From Croceicoccus sp. (GTDB lineage: Bacteria > Pseudomonadota > Alphaproteobacteria > Sphingomonadales > Sphingomonadaceae): a DNA stretch of 64,000 nucleotides. The notes below the pieces were generated by a model. It did not search any database and was not told where the DNA came from. It worked only from the letters and a program-made list of their open reading frames with translations. Each line of letters begins with the position of its first letter. Within the stretch, counting starts at the first letter, position 1. The stretch is from assembly GCA_002694745.1 (NCBI GenBank), contig NZMY01000015.1:1-64000 (forward strand), written 5' to 3'. Made by a program: the position numbers and the translations under genes. This document shows, piece by piece, positions 8,850 to 18,602 of the stretch.

Positions 8850-10160
8850 TCAGCCCTTGGCGCGCGGCAGTTTCGCCTTGGGAAAATCGCGCCAGCATTC
8901 GTCGTAATCGGTCTGCCGTTCATCCAGCTCCAGCGCGACGCTAGTGGGCGCGATGACCCACCGGCTTTCGAACATGAAGGCCAGCGTGTCGTCCAGCTTC
9001 ACCGGGGCGAGATCGGCCTCCATCGCCTTGCGGGTGCTGGCCGCATCGGGGCCGTGGCCGTTCATCTGGTTGTGCAGGCTGGCCCCGCCCGGTTCGAAGC
9101 CGCCTTTTCCGTCACCGGCGCCCTCCTTGGCGTCATAGACGCCGTGGATCAGGCCCATGAACTCGCTCATCACATTGCGATGGAACCATGGCGGGCGAAA
9201 CGTGTCCTCGGCCACCATCCAGCGCGGCGGGAAAATCACGAAATCGCAATTGGCCGTGCCCGGTGTGTCGCTCGGGCTTGTCAGCACGGTGAAGATCGAC
9301 GGATCGGGATGGTCGAAGCTGACCGTGCCGATGGTGTTGAACCGCGCAAGATCATAACGCAGCGGCACGCTGTTGCCATGCCAGGCAACGACGTCGAAGG
9401 GTGAGTGATCGAGGGTTGTCTGCCACAGATGACCCTGGAATTTCTGGACGAGCTGAAAACCGCCCTCATCGTCCTCGAACGAGGCCACCGGCGTTTCGAA
9501 ATCGCGGGGATTGGCAAGGCCGTTCGATCCGATGGGGCCAAGATCGGGCAGGCGGAAGGGAGCGCCATAGTTCTCGCAGACATAGCCGCGCGCAGGGCCA
9601 TCCAGTGAAACGCTGAAACGCATACCGCGCGGGATCAGCGCGATATGCCCGGGCGGCACCGCAAGCAGCCCCATTTCGGTCCGCAAAGTCAGAACGCCCG
9701 TTTGCGGGACGATCAGCAATTCCCCGTCCGAGAATTGCAATGCGCGCCGCTCCATCGACCGGTTTGCGGCGTAAAGATGCACACCAATGCCCGCGCCGGT
9801 CCCGGCATCGCCATTGGCGGCATAGGTCACCAGACCGTCGAGCCAGTCCGTCGGCCCATCCGGCATCGCCAATGCGCTCCAGCGAAGCCGGTTTGGATCG
9901 ACCGGGCCCGCAAGCGGCGCGGTCATCAGCCGTGACGCATTGTCCAGACGTTCGAACGGCGGATGGCTCGCCGCCGGACGCAGGCGATAGAGCCATGACC
10001 GTCGGTTTTCGGCACGCGGCGCGGTAAAGGCCGTGGTCGAGAATTGTTCGGCATAGAGGCCAAAGGCTGGCCGCTGCGGGCTGTTGCGCCCGATCGGCAG
10101 CGCGCCGGCAATCGCCTCGCTGGCGAAATGATTGCCGAAACCGGTCATATATCCGGACAT
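8850..10160 (-). CDS. hmgA: homogentisate 1,2-dioxygenase
   Basis: 436 aa, the family's length. It opens the aromatic ring of homogentisate to maleylacetoacetate using non-haem Fe(II). The iron ligands are recognisable: H327 and E333 in [11 protein letters not shown], and H369 in MNGHGPD. The N-terminus [19 protein letters not shown] is the signature start of HmgA. It is the last gene of a minus-strand phhA-hppD-hmgA operon, 25 bases after hppD. Genes for the next steps (maleylacetoacetate isomerase, fumarylacetoacetase) are not in the window. Confidence 0.97.
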   Translation of the reverse strand: MSGYMTGFGNHFASEAIAGALPIGRNSPQRPAFGLYAEQFSTTAFTAPRAENRRSWLYRLRPAASHPPFERLDNASRLMTAPLAGPVDPNRLRWSALAMPDGPTDWLDGLVTYAANGDAGTGAGIGVHLYAANRSMERRALQFSDGELLIVPQTGVLTLRTEMGLLAVPPGHIALIPRGMRFSVSLDGPARGYVCENYGAPFRLPDLGPIGSNGLANPRDFETPVASFEDDEGGFQLVQKFQGHLWQTTLDHSPFDVVAWHGNSVPLRYDLARFNTIGTVSFDHPDPSIFTVLTSPSDTPGTANCDFVIFPPRWMVAEDTFRPPWFHRNVMSEFMGLIHGVYDAKEGAGDGKGGFEPGGASLHNQMNGHGPDAASTRKAMEADLAPVKLDDTLAFMFESRWVIAPTSVALELDERQTDYDECWRDFPKAKLPRAKG

Positions 10161-10185
10161 CGCCCGCTCTCCCGTCAGGCCGCGA

Positions 10186-11292
10186 TCAGGCGTTTTCGCC
10201 CGGCTGATCCACCTTCAGCGTGCCGCGGCGCACCTGGTCGCGCTCCATGCTTTCGAACAGCGCTTTGAAATTGCCTTCGCCAAAGCCCTCGTCGCCCTTG
10301 CGCTGGATGAATTCGAAGAAGACCGGACCGACATTGGCCTCGGCGAAGATCTGCAGCAGCAGGCGCGGGCTGCCGCCCTCGGTCGTGCCGTCGAGCAGGA
10401 TGCCTCGGGTCTTCAGCTCCTCGGTGTTTTCGCCGTGGCCGGGCAGGCGCTCGGTCAGCATCTCGTAATAGGTTTCGGGCGGGGCGGTCATGAAGGGCAC
10501 GCCCGTCTGCTTCAGCGAATCCCACGCTGCGATCAGATCGTCGCAGATGAAGGCGATGTGCTGGATGCCTTCGCCGTTGAATTCGCGCAGGAATTCCTCA
10601 ATCTGGCCCTTGCCGCCCTCGCCTTCCTCGTTCAGCGGAATGCGGATCTTGCCGTCGGGCGCGGTCAGCGCCTTGGACGTCAGGCCGGTATATTCGCCCT
10701 TGATGTCGAAGAAGCGGATCTCGCGGAAGTTGAAGAGCTTTTCATAGTAATCGGCCCAATAGGCCATGCGCCCGCCATAGACATTATGCGTCAGATGATC
10801 GATGCGCTGGAAGCCGGCGCCCTTGGGATGCTTGTCGACACCGGGCAGATAGTCGAAGTCGATGTCATAGATCGACATGTCGCCGCGCTCGGCGCCTTCA
10901 TAGCGGTCGACCAGATAGATGATCGCATTGCCAATGCCGCGAATGGCGGGCAGGCGCAGTTCCATCGGGCCGGTTTCAAGCTGGACGGGCTCCGCCGAAC
11001 GGTCGAGCAATTCCTCATAGGCGCGGCGCGCGTCCTTGACCCGGAATGCCATGCCGCAGGCGCTGGGGCCATGTTCGCGGCTGAAGAACCAGGCGGGCGA
11101 GCCGGGTTCGTAATTGGTGATCAGGTTGATGTCGCCCTGCCGCCACAGCTGCACGTCCTTGGAGCGATGGTTGGCGACATGGGTAAAACCCATCGCCTTG
11201 AAAACCGGCTCCAGCACGCCTTTTTCGGGTGCGGAGAATTCGACGAATTCGAATCCGTCGAGGCCAATGGGGTTTTCGAAAAGGTCAGTCAT
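10186..11292 (-). CDS. hppD: 4-hydroxyphenylpyruvate dioxygenase
   Basis: 368 aa. It converts 4-hydroxyphenylpyruvate to homogentisate with decarboxylation, using Fe(II). Two vicinal-oxygen-chelate halves are visible: an N-terminal domain from [16 protein letters not shown] and a catalytic C-terminal domain with the metal ligands in [12 protein letters not shown] (His), [11 protein letters not shown] (His) and [17 protein letters not shown] (Glu). The start codon overlaps the end of phhA by eight bases, indicating translational coupling. It is the middle enzyme of the Phe to Tyr to homogentisate route encoded here; a tyrosine aminotransferase is not present locally. Confidence 0.97.
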   Translation of the reverse strand: MTDLFENPIGLDGFEFVEFSAPEKGVLEPVFKAMGFTHVANHRSKDVQLWRQGDINLITNYEPGSPAWFFSREHGPSACGMAFRVKDARRAYEELLDRSAEPVQLETGPMELRLPAIRGIGNAIIYLVDRYEGAERGDMSIYDIDFDYLPGVDKHPKGAGFQRIDHLTHNVYGGRMAYWADYYEKLFNFREIRFFDIKGEYTGLTSKALTAPDGKIRIPLNEEGEGGKGQIEEFLREFNGEGIQHIAFICDDLIAAWDSLKQTGVPFMTAPPETYYEMLTERLPGHGENTEELKTRGILLDGTTEGGSPRLLLQIFAEANVGPVFFEFIQRKGDEGFGEGNFKALFESMERDQVRRGTLKVDQPGENA

Positions 11293-12163
11293 GGGTCGCG
11301 TCCTCGCGTAAATCGGTAAGTTGGATAAGCGTGTCGCCGTCCTGCGGGCGGTCGGCGGGCAGCGGATCGGTCTCCCGGTATCTTTCGTAGATCGGACCGA
11401 AATCCAGATCGACGAGGCCGGTGATCAGCTGGCTGAGATCGTCGATGACAAAATAGGTGCTCTGGAAACTGTCGATGGCATAGGCGGTGCGCATGATCCG
11501 TACGGGATCGAAGCCGACACGCAACACATCGGGATCGGTGGTCGAAAACACAGTCTCGCCTGCCGAGGACACGATGCCGGCCCCATAGGCGCGGATCTCG
11601 CCCTTTTCCCTGATCAGCCCGAATTCGACCGTGTACCAGTAGATGCGCGCCAGCATGGGCACCGCATCCATTGCCCGCGCCCTTTCCCCGGCTGCGCCAT
11701 AGGCGGCCATGAAATCGGCGAAGATAGGGTCCAGCAGCATCGGTACGTGGCCGAAGAAGTCGTGGAACACGTCGGGCTCGACCAGATAGTCCAGCTCGTG
11801 CTCCTCACGGATCCAGCGGGTCACCGGGAAGCGCCGATTGGCGAGATGGTCGAAAAATATCTCGTCTGGAATGAAGCCGGGTACCGCAACGATGCGCCAT
11901 CCGGTCGCCTCGCTCAGAACAGCGCTCGCCTGTTCGAAATCGGGGATGCCGTCCGCACAGTCCAGCCGCTCCAGCCCGTCGAGAAAGGCGCGTGCCGCGT
12001 GTTTCCGGGCGAGTCCGACCTGCCGCTCGTAAAGACGACGCCAGCGGTCATGCTCCGCGTCGGTATAGGCACCGTGATCCTGCGGCACGGCGTAATCCTG
12101 TGCCGCATGCGTATAGTCGCCGCGCAATTCGTTCGAGCTATTGGCCGATCCGGGTTTCTTCAT
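11285..12163 (-). CDS. phhA: phenylalanine-4-hydroxylase
   Basis: 292 aa with the ATG at 12163. The open frame continues to a TTG at 12244, but that would run almost into the divergent regulator. It is an iron- and pterin-dependent monooxygenase producing tyrosine from phenylalanine. The iron ligands are H134 and H139 in [10 protein letters not shown] and E180 in WYTVEFGLI. Bacterial enzymes of this family are 260-300 aa. No pterin-4a-carbinolamine dehydratase (phhB) is adjacent. A TATTAT hexamer lies only six bases upstream of the chosen ATG, so either the mRNA has almost no leader or the true start is slightly different. Confidence 0.93.
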   Translation of the reverse strand: MKKPGSANSSNELRGDYTHAAQDYAVPQDHGAYTDAEHDRWRRLYERQVGLARKHAARAFLDGLERLDCADGIPDFEQASAVLSEATGWRIVAVPGFIPDEIFFDHLANRRFPVTRWIREEHELDYLVEPDVFHDFFGHVPMLLDPIFADFMAAYGAAGERARAMDAVPMLARIYWYTVEFGLIREKGEIRAYGAGIVSSAGETVFSTTDPDVLRVGFDPVRIMRTAYAIDSFQSTYFVIDDLSQLITGLVDLDFGPIYERYRETDPLPADRPQDGDTLIQLTDLREDATHD

Positions 12164-12246
12164 ATCTGTATAATACCACACGAGCCGAACGGTTTCCGTG
12201 CTAAGATTCGCCGGAAAAAGCCCGCCTTTGGTGGAATCGACCAAGA

Positions 12247-12267
12247 TTTCGCGCTATAGTGGCGAAA
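12247..12267 (+). promoter_or_regulatory. probable -10 box and inverted repeat at the lrp start
   Basis: The sequence TTTCGC (12247-12252), nine bases, GCGAAA (12262-12267) is a perfect 6-bp inverted repeat. The -10-like hexamer TATAGT (12255-12260) lies in its centre, and the right arm ends on the A of the proposed ATG. A protein bound to the repeat would cover the -10 box and start codon, which would fit autorepression by the Lrp/AsnC regulator. The short distance implies a leaderless or very short leader. I could not find a convincing -35 box at 16-18 bp. Confidence 0.4.
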
Positions 12268-12731
12268 TGGCTCGTCTCGACACTTATGACAAGCGGATCA
12301 TCGCCGCCCTGCAGGAAGATGCCCGCATGCCCATCGCAGCGGTGGCGGAACGCGCGGCATTGTCCGCGACGCCCGTCAGCCGCCGTGTAAAGCGACTGGA
12401 GGATGACGGGGTCATCGCGGGATACGCCCCGCTGCTCGATCCGCGCAAGCTGGGGTTCGAGCTTGAGGCCTATGTGCTGATCAATCTGAAGTCGCATTCG
12501 GACAAGACGATCGCACGTTTCGAAACGCTGATCCGCGAGCATCCCTATATCGTCTCATGCCACGCGGTGACGGGGGACATGGACTATATCCTTCGCGTCA
12601 TCGCCCGCGATGTCGAACATCTCTCGCAGATCACGCTTAAGAATCTGGTGCGCATGGAAGGCGTGCGTGACGTCAAGTCGATCATCGCACTGGAAGCGAT
12701 CAAGGAAAGCCGGGCGCCGCCGCTGGAATAG
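12267..12731 (+). CDS. Lrp/AsnC-family transcriptional regulator
   Basis: 154 aa from the ATG at 12267. The frame is open to 12198 but the family starts at a point equivalent to LDTYDKRIIAALQEDARM. An N-terminal helix-turn-helix (~5-60; AVAERAALSATPVSRRVKRL) precedes the RAM/AsnC ligand-binding and oligomerisation domain (~68-150; AYVLINLKSHSDKTIARFE, then VSCHAVTGDMDYILRV). The gene is divergent from phhA-hppD-hmgA, with about 100 bp between start codons. This is the classic arrangement for a regulator sensing an aromatic amino acid such as Phe or Tyr (inference). An inverted repeat overlaps its own start. Confidence 0.9.
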   Translation: MARLDTYDKRIIAALQEDARMPIAAVAERAALSATPVSRRVKRLEDDGVIAGYAPLLDPRKLGFELEAYVLINLKSHSDKTIARFETLIREHPYIVSCHAVTGDMDYILRVIARDVEHLSQITLKNLVRMEGVRDVKSIIALEAIKESRAPPLE

Positions 12732-12773
12732 GGCCAGGACGGCGCCCGCGCGTTTCGCTGAATTTTCAAGATG

Positions 12774-15700
12774 TCAGCGCATCAACATGTTGCGCGCCTG
12801 GCTTGCGATCTGGGCCAGCATGGCGGGCGCGATGGTCGGTGCTGACTTGGCGCGCCCGATCATGGCGCGGAAGCGCCGGATCGCGGCTTCGCGTTCGCCC
12901 GCCCATTCTTCCACGGCGCCCAGAGGATCGTCCTTGGCCTTCTTGGCGCGTGACAGGTCGCGGAGGAAATCGAGGCGCATCTGCTGAAAATCGCGGGAAA
13001 GACCCGCGACCAGCAGACGCTCCCATGGATCGGACGGGGCCATCAGCGCCGCCGTCGACTGCGCCCAGTGCAAGCCCATCTGATCGCCAAGCCGCGTGAA
13101 CGCATCTGTCAGCATGCGCGGATCGATCCCGGTTTCCGATGCCAGCTGGGCAAGACCCACCGCACCGTCGAGGTCGAACAATCCGGCGACACGCTCGGCC
13201 TCAGGAGTCGGCACGCCTGCTTCGGCGAAGCGGTCGAGCAGCTTCTGCGAATTCGCCCGCGCCTCCTCGGCCAGCAATTCGCGCGTATCGGTGGCAAGCG
13301 AGGCAACATGCCCGTCCAGCCGGTCCAGCGTGCGCGAAGGCCTGACCTGTCCCGCGCTGGCCCGCAGCACGTCCGCCATGTGACCACGCACCGCATTGGC
13401 CATGTAATCGAGCAGGAGCAGGCGGGCCGGTTCGGCCATGGCGGCGCTTTCGACACTGTCCCAGCATTCGTCCAGATCAAACAGCTGCACCGCGACGGCG
13501 AAGGCCGCGGCGACCTCTGACAACGGGACACCTTCCTCTTCCGCCAGTTCGAACGGGTGGACGATGCCCAGACGATTGACCACGGCATTGGCAAGCTGCG
13601 TGGCGATGATCTCGCGCCGCAGGCGGTGGCCCGCGATCTGCTTGCGGAAATCGCTGCGCATCGGCTGCGGGAAGGACGCGAACAGAAGGTCCTCCAGCCC
13701 CTCGTCATCGGGGAGGGACGACTCTTCGATATCGGCTTGCAGACGCAGCTTCGCCGAAGAGAGCAGGACGGCCAGTTCGGGCCGGGTCAGTCCCCTGCCC
13801 TCCGCCGCGCGGCGCGCGAGGGTTTCGCTGTCCGCCAGCCCTTCGGTCCGCCGGTCGAGGTCGCCGGTTTCCTCCAGCATTTCGATCACGCGCAGATGGC
13901 TGGCCGTGGCATGCGACGCGCCGCGCTCCGCGACCGACAAGGCAAGCGCCTGCAGACGGTTGTCCTCCAGCACGATCTCGGCGACCTCGTCGGTCATCTC
14001 GACCAGCAGGGCGTTGCGCCGTTCCTCCGACAGACGCCCGGCCCGGCGCGCGGCGGCGAAGGCGATCTTGATATTCACCTCGTTATCCGAACAATCGACG
14101 CCCGCCGAATTGTCGATGAAGTCGGTATTGATCCGCCCGTCGTTCAGTCCGAATTCGATCCGCGCGGCCTGCGTGATGCCGAGGTTCGCGCCCTCGCCGA
14201 TCACCTTCACGCGCAGATCGCTGGCGCTGATGCGCAAGGCGTCGTTGGTGGGATCGCCGACCTGCGCATTCACCTCGTGGCTGGCCTTCACATAAGTGCC
14301 GATGCCGCCGAACCATAGCAGGTCGACCGGCGCAGAAAGGATCGCCGCGATCAGACGATCGGGCTCGATCTCGCTGTCCTCGACGCCCAGTGCCTCGCGC
14401 GCCTCGGCCGACAGAGGAATGCGCTTCATCGTGCGCGGGAATACGCCGCCGCCCTTGCTGATCAGGTCCTTGTCGTAATCGTCCCAGCTGGAATGCGTCA
14501 ATTCGAACAGGCGCTTGCGCTCTTTCCAGCTCTTGGCCGCATCCGGATCGGGATCGATGAAGATGTGCCGGTGGTCGAACGCGGCGACCAGCCGGATCGC
14601 CTTGGACAGCAGCATGCCATTGCCGAACACGTCGCCCGACATGTCGCCGCAACCGACGACGCGGATCGGGTCGGACTGCACGTCCACGCCCATTTCGCGG
14701 AAGTGCCGCTGAACCGAAATCCACGCACCGCGGGCAGTGATGCCCATCGCCTTGTGGTCGTATCCATTGGATCCGCCGCTGGCGAAAGCATCGTCGAGCC
14801 AGAAGCCGCGATCCTCGGCAATCGCATTGGCAACGTCGGAAAAGCGCGCCGTGCCCTTGTCGGCAGCGACCACGAAATAGGGGTCCTCCCCATCGCGGCA
14901 CAGGACGCCTTCAGGATGAACGACCTTGTCGTTGACGATATTGTCGGTGACCGACAGCAGCGTGCGGATAAAGACCTGATAGCTTGCCTGGCCCTCGGTC
15001 GCCCAGCCGGCGCGGTCGCGCGAGGGATCGGGCAATTGCTTGGGATAAAAGCCGCCCTTGGCGCCCGTCGGAACGATCACGGCGTTCTTCACGCGCTGCG
15101 CTTTCATCAGGCCCAGGATCTCGGTGCGGAAATCGTCGCGCCGGTCGGACCAGCGCAGACCGCCGCGCGCGACCTGTCCGGCGCGCAGGTGCACGCCCTC
15201 TACCCGCCGCGAATAGACGAAGATCTCGCGCCACGGCACGGGCTTTGGCAGGCCGGGAATCAGCGCGGATTCGATCTTGAACGCCAGCGCCTCGTTTGCC
15301 GCGGGGGCAAAGGCATTGGTGCGCAGGATCGCGTCGACAAGGCTCTGGTACTGGCGCAGCAGCCGGTCGTCGTTGATCAGCTCGACCTTCAGCAGCGCGG
15401 TGCGGATTTCCTCGCGCGCATCGGCGGCGGCTTTTTCGCGGTCGCCCTTGAAGTCCGGCTGGTGGCATGCCCGGAACAGCGCCAGCAGATTGCGCGCGAT
15501 GTCGGGATTGCGCGCCAAAGTGCCGACCGCCGAGACGATGGTAAAGCCAAGCCCGCCCTGCCGGAAATAGCGATACATCGCGCGCAGCCAGTCGGTCTCT
15601 GCCGCGCTAAGGCCTGCGGAAATCACCAGCCGGTTGAACTGGTCATTCTCTGCCGCATTGTTGAGCACGGCGGCGATCGCCTGTTCGATGATCTCGGCAC

Positions 15701-17540
15701 GCTCCAGCAGATCCTGCGTGGACTCGCCTCCGGAAAGGCCCAGACCGAAATCGTGGATCGTGCCCAGCTTGCCATCGTCCAGCGGCGTCGGAATTTCCGA
15801 CATGACGCGAAAGCCGAAATTCTCCAGCGCAGGCACCGCGTCCGACAGCGGCAATTGCCCGTGCTGCTGATACACTTTCAGCCGCAGCGGCTCCTCGTGA
15901 GTCGCGTCGTGGTGATCGGGGCAATAGAGGCGGACCGCGCGGGCGGGCGGGGCATCAGCCACCGCGCCTTCGTCCCCGGCGCTGATATTGTGCAGGCGGG
16001 CGATGTCGCGCGCCGCTTCGGTCGCACCGTAAAAGCCGCGATAGGACGCGGGAAAGCTCTCGGCATAGCGGGCCGAGATGGCGGGTGCGCGGGTGCTGTC
16101 CTCCAGCTTGGCCAGCTCGCTTTCGACCGCTTCGCTCCAGCCGCGCAGCATCACCTGCAATTGCGCGTCGAGCGCCTTTTCGTCGAAGTCGCCCTCGATG
16201 GTCCGGATGTCGAGCACAAAGCGGATCATCGCCAACGCCCCGCCCTCAATCTGCACGCTCCAGTCCAGCAGATCCGCACCGATCGCGTCGTGCAGCATCG
16301 AGAGGATGCGCAGCCGCACCTCGGTCGACATCATGTCGCGCGGCAGCCAGACAAAGGCGAACAGATGGCGGGCCAGCGGCGCCTCGACCAGGGTCAGGCG
16401 CGGGCGCGGACGGTCGGCCAGGCTGGTCATGGCGGTGGCGACGCGTTCGATGTCGCGTTCGGAAAAGCCGATCAGCAGATCGTGCGGCAATTCGGTCAGC
16501 GCGTGCACCAGCGCCTTGCCGGTATGCGCACCGCTGTCAAAACCCAGCCGGTCCATCATGTGCGACAGCTGCTGGCGCATGCGGGGCACGCGATCGGGCG
16601 GAGAGGCGAGGCCCGCGCTGGTCCAGATGCCTGCGTGGACCGACAGCGCCGCGACCTGCCCATCCTCGATCAGCGGGACGATGAACAGGTCGACCGGCAC
16701 GCGGCGATGCACGCGCGACACCGTATTGGCCTTGACGATCAGCGGCGCCTGACCGCGATTATTGCCGCCCGGATCGTCGAACCATGCAAAGGCGCGTTCG
16801 AACGAAGCGGGGGCCAGTATGTCCTTCGCGCTCTTACGGCAGATGCCCATCTTCTGGGTGAACGACCCGTCGCGCTTGCAGGTGACATGGCCCAGCTGCG
16901 TCAGCATGTCGTCGGCCAGCCAGCTCAGCAGCGCCGCGCCTTCGGGATCGGTGATGCGGCCCGCGTCCTCAAGCATGGCGGCCTTCATGCGGGGCCAGTC
17001 CTCGACCGCGGCGCGCACGTCGGCAAGCGTCGCGCGGATGGCCGAGACCATCTCGCGCCGCGCCTTGGCATCGACGCGGGCGGTTTCGATATAGATCATC
17101 GATTCGCGCACTTCGCCGGCGCCGTTCGCGCCGACCAGCTCCTGCAAGGCGCCCTCTCCGTCGCGGCGGACGGGGACGACCGGGTGCAGCAGACGGTCGA
17201 TGACCAGCCCCTGCCCGGCCAGCGTAGCGGCGATGGAGTCGACCAGGAACGGCATGTCGTCGTTGATGATCGCGATCCGCATCATGCGGTGGGGTTCGGT
17301 GGCGGTCCCGACCTCGATCACCGGCTCACCCGCGTCGCGGTCATGCGCGGCGGCGAGGATATAATCGGTCACCACATCCATTTCGCCGTCGGACAGAGGC
17401 GGATCGCCCGCCAGCAGCGAGGCGCGGATACGCGCGGCCAGCGCGTCCTTGTGCGCCTTGCTCGCTTTCGAATTGTTCTTCTGGCGCGTGCCGGTCTTGG
17501 CCTTTGCGGCTTTTCCGGCCTTGGCTTGGCTTGCCATCAT
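12774..17540 (-). CDS. gdhB: NAD-specific glutamate dehydrogenase, large (~180 kDa) type
   Basis: 1588 aa, matching the GDH-180 family rather than the ~450-aa hexameric enzymes. It performs NAD-dependent oxidative deamination of glutamate to 2-oxoglutarate. A Lys/Ala-rich N-terminal tail (1-30) is followed by ACT-like regulatory segments (~70-450), and the catalytic core lies in the middle. That core contains GGLRWSDRRDDFRTEILGLM, VIVPTGAKGGFYPK with the catalytic-type Lys, and GGSNGYDHKAMGITARGAW. The nucleotide-binding loop is GCGDMSGDVFGNGMLLSKAI. The start MMASQ has GAGAGGGAC upstream. A 1081-codon ORF on the opposite strand is a shadow. The gene symbol follows common usage in this family. 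Confidence 0.95.
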   Translation of the reverse strand: MMASQAKAGKAAKAKTGTRQKNNSKASKAHKDALAARIRASLLAGDPPLSDGEMDVVTDYILAAAHDRDAGEPVIEVGTATEPHRMMRIAIINDDMPFLVDSIAATLAGQGLVIDRLLHPVVPVRRDGEGALQELVGANGAGEVRESMIYIETARVDAKARREMVSAIRATLADVRAAVEDWPRMKAAMLEDAGRITDPEGAALLSWLADDMLTQLGHVTCKRDGSFTQKMGICRKSAKDILAPASFERAFAWFDDPGGNNRGQAPLIVKANTVSRVHRRVPVDLFIVPLIEDGQVAALSVHAGIWTSAGLASPPDRVPRMRQQLSHMMDRLGFDSGAHTGKALVHALTELPHDLLIGFSERDIERVATAMTSLADRPRPRLTLVEAPLARHLFAFVWLPRDMMSTEVRLRILSMLHDAIGADLLDWSVQIEGGALAMIRFVLDIRTIEGDFDEKALDAQLQVMLRGWSEAVESELAKLEDSTRAPAISARYAESFPASYRGFYGATEAARDIARLHNISAGDEGAVADAPPARAVRLYCPDHHDATHEEPLRLKVYQQHGQLPLSDAVPALENFGFRVMSEIPTPLDDGKLGTIHDFGLGLSGGESTQDLLERAEIIEQAIAAVLNNAAENDQFNRLVISAGLSAAETDWLRAMYRYFRQGGLGFTIVSAVGTLARNPDIARNLLALFRACHQPDFKGDREKAAADAREEIRTALLKVELINDDRLLRQYQSLVDAILRTNAFAPAANEALAFKIESALIPGLPKPVPWREIFVYSRRVEGVHLRAGQVARGGLRWSDRRDDFRTEILGLMKAQRVKNAVIVPTGAKGGFYPKQLPDPSRDRAGWATEGQASYQVFIRTLLSVTDNIVNDKVVHPEGVLCRDGEDPYFVVAADKGTARFSDVANAIAEDRGFWLDDAFASGGSNGYDHKAMGITARGAWISVQRHFREMGVDVQSDPIRVVGCGDMSGDVFGNGMLLSKAIRLVAAFDHRHIFIDPDPDAAKSWKERKRLFELTHSSWDDYDKDLISKGGGVFPRTMKRIPLSAEAREALGVEDSEIEPDRLIAAILSAPVDLLWFGGIGTYVKASHEVNAQVGDPTNDALRISASDLRVKVIGEGANLGITQAARIEFGLNDGRINTDFIDNSAGVDCSDNEVNIKIAFAAARRAGRLSEERRNALLVEMTDEVAEIVLEDNRLQALALSVAERGASHATASHLRVIEMLEETGDLDRRTEGLADSETLARRAAEGRGLTRPELAVLLSSAKLRLQADIEESSLPDDEGLEDLLFASFPQPMRSDFRKQIAGHRLRREIIATQLANAVVNRLGIVHPFELAEEEGVPLSEVAAAFAVAVQLFDLDECWDSVESAAMAEPARLLLLDYMANAVRGHMADVLRASAGQVRPSRTLDRLDGHVASLATDTRELLAEEARANSQKLLDRFAEAGVPTPEAERVAGLFDLDGAVGLAQLASETGIDPRMLTDAFTRLGDQMGLHWAQSTAALMAPSDPWERLLVAGLSRDFQQMRLDFLRDLSRAKKAKDDPLGAVEEWAGEREAAIRRFRAMIGRAKSAPTIAPAMLAQIASQARNMLMR

Positions 17541-18202
17541 GTCCCTCTCTTGCTCACGGTCCCGGTGCTTTCGATACAGACCGGACCGCCGTTCGTTCCC
17601 GTTTTGCCGATATGCGCGGGACTCTGTGGTTGGATAGGCCGGATTTGCGACGGTGCAGTTTCAAATGCAACGACGTTTCGCCGTTATCCCTCGGCGCGTC
17701 GACGAGCCCCAATGAAAGCCCTGCGAGCGAGACACTGACAATACTGTAAATAATCGAGTCGCGGCGATCGAGCTGGTAAATAGACAGGGTTAATGCCCAA
17801 ATATCGGCGCAATTCCGTGCCAACCCGGCACAGGGTTTCCGGCATATCCTTTGAAGCTGACGCAAGACATTGAATCAAATATCTTTTTTTAGACACCTGA
17901 CGAGCGATTTCATAATTCTAACGAAATGACAGGACTTGTTAGCTTTATTAAGGGTCAAGTATCTGAAAAACATCGCAAAGTGTTGGGCGCGGGATAAAGA
18001 TTGACGAAGTTTAACGCCGGGCGCAGATTTATTGACATTCCAGTGGGATGCGTGGGGCGCGGCCTTGCGGGAACGGTCTGCGAGAGGATGCAGCCACCCG
18101 GGGCGTGCAAGCCCGCTGGAATGGGGGGCAACCGGAAATAGAGGCCGGCATCCTTCATAATTTTGCCAAACTGCGCTTGGGTCCAGATTGACCTAGAGGG
18201 GT
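17541..18202. other. 662-bp intergenic region between gdh and the pilin gene
   Basis: No convincing gene is present. The left ~100 bp should contain the leftward gdh promoter. From about 17,740 to 18,040 the DNA is unusually A/T-rich and punctuated by TTAA and TAAC words, a plausible zone for activator binding and the flp promoter; TTGACA occurs at 18032-18037. From 18041 to 18153 composition switches to GC-rich and strongly self-complementary (see the separate leader entry). The last 50 bp lead to the ribosome site AGAGGGG before the pilin ATG. Confidence 0.5.
18046..18153 (+). ncRNA. possible structured 5' leader of the flp mRNA
   Basis: GGATGC at 18046-18051, and again at 18086-18091, can each pair with GCATCC at 18148-18153, giving two mutually exclusive closing helices. 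Inside, GGGC (18101-18104) pairs with GCCC (18111-18114) around the loop GTGCAA, and CTGG (18116-18119) can pair with CCGG (18132-18135). The segment ends about 50 bases before the pilin ATG. It does not match cobalamin or cyclic-di-GMP riboswitch consensus sequences that I know. Its identity as an RNA element is inference from base pairing only. Confidence 0.3.
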
Positions 18203-18454
18203 ATGAACATGAAGACTTTCATCAAGAATTTCATCGCTGACGAATCGGGCGCCTCGGCGGCCGAATATGCTCTGATCATCGCCGTTGTCGGCGTGGGTAT
18301 CGGCGCTGCTGCGCTGGTGCTGGGCGCGAACGTTGAGAGCGCTATCGGAAACTCAGCGAACGAGATAGATAATTGCAACAAATCAGGTGGTACTGCTGGC
18401 CAGTATAATGCAGCTGGCACAAATAAGTGCCCGGGCGGCACCACCGCTCCCTAA
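18203..18454 (+). CDS. flp: Flp/Fap-type major pilin subunit
   Basis: 83 aa. A short basic leader ends at G16 (DESG|ASAAEYAL), with Glu21 and Tyr22 at the +5/+6 positions typical of Flp pilins. A hydrophobic helix follows (ALIIAVVGVGIGAAALVLGA), then a polar tail. Most mature Flp pilins have only a few residues after the helix; this one has about 35, with two cysteines (C58 and C76) and Gly/Asn/Thr-rich sequence, so a disulphide loop is possible. A second in-frame ATG lies at 18209. The gene is preceded by a long leader and followed by an attenuator, as expected for a pilin made in excess over the assembly machinery. Confidence 0.92.
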   Translation: MNMKTFIKNFIADESGASAAEYALIIAVVGVGIGAAALVLGANVESAIGNSANEIDNCNKSGGTAGQYNAAGTNKCPGGTTAP

Positions 18455-18466
18455 TCGTACGTTTGG

Positions 18467-18498
18467 AAGCCCCGCTTCCTTTCATGGCGGCGGGGCTT
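18467..18498 (+). terminator. hairpin attenuator between flp and cpaB
   Basis: A perfect 9-bp stem AAGCCCCGC (18467-18475) / GCGGGGCTT (18490-18498) with a 14-base loop, followed by only TTCCC. It lies 12 bases after the flp stop and 100 bases before cpaB. The weak T-run suggests partial termination, allowing high pilin expression and lower expression of downstream tad genes. Confidence 0.75.
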
Positions 18499-18602
18499 TC
18501 CCACTCCCAAATCGGGACAGTAGGAAGTCCTTCACTTTTCTAAGTTAACAGTACTTGTTACATAAATGACGAATCAATCGCGGCTGAGGGGGCGCGAGGG
18601 GG

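Noticed and set aside
14493-17738. 1081-codon ORF on the plus strand
   Set aside because: Mirror of the NAD-GDH coding sequence produced by GC-rich codons; Arg/Ala/His/Gln-rich nonsense with no domain.
18054-18068. Sigma-54-like GG-N10-GC pattern before flp
   Set aside because: Flanking bases (TGGCAC and TTGC context) do not match, and the pattern is expected by chance in GC-rich DNA.
18041-18153. Known riboswitch (cobalamin or cyclic-di-GMP) in the flp leader
   Set aside because: The conserved core sequences of those classes are not seen; only generic base pairing supports a structure.
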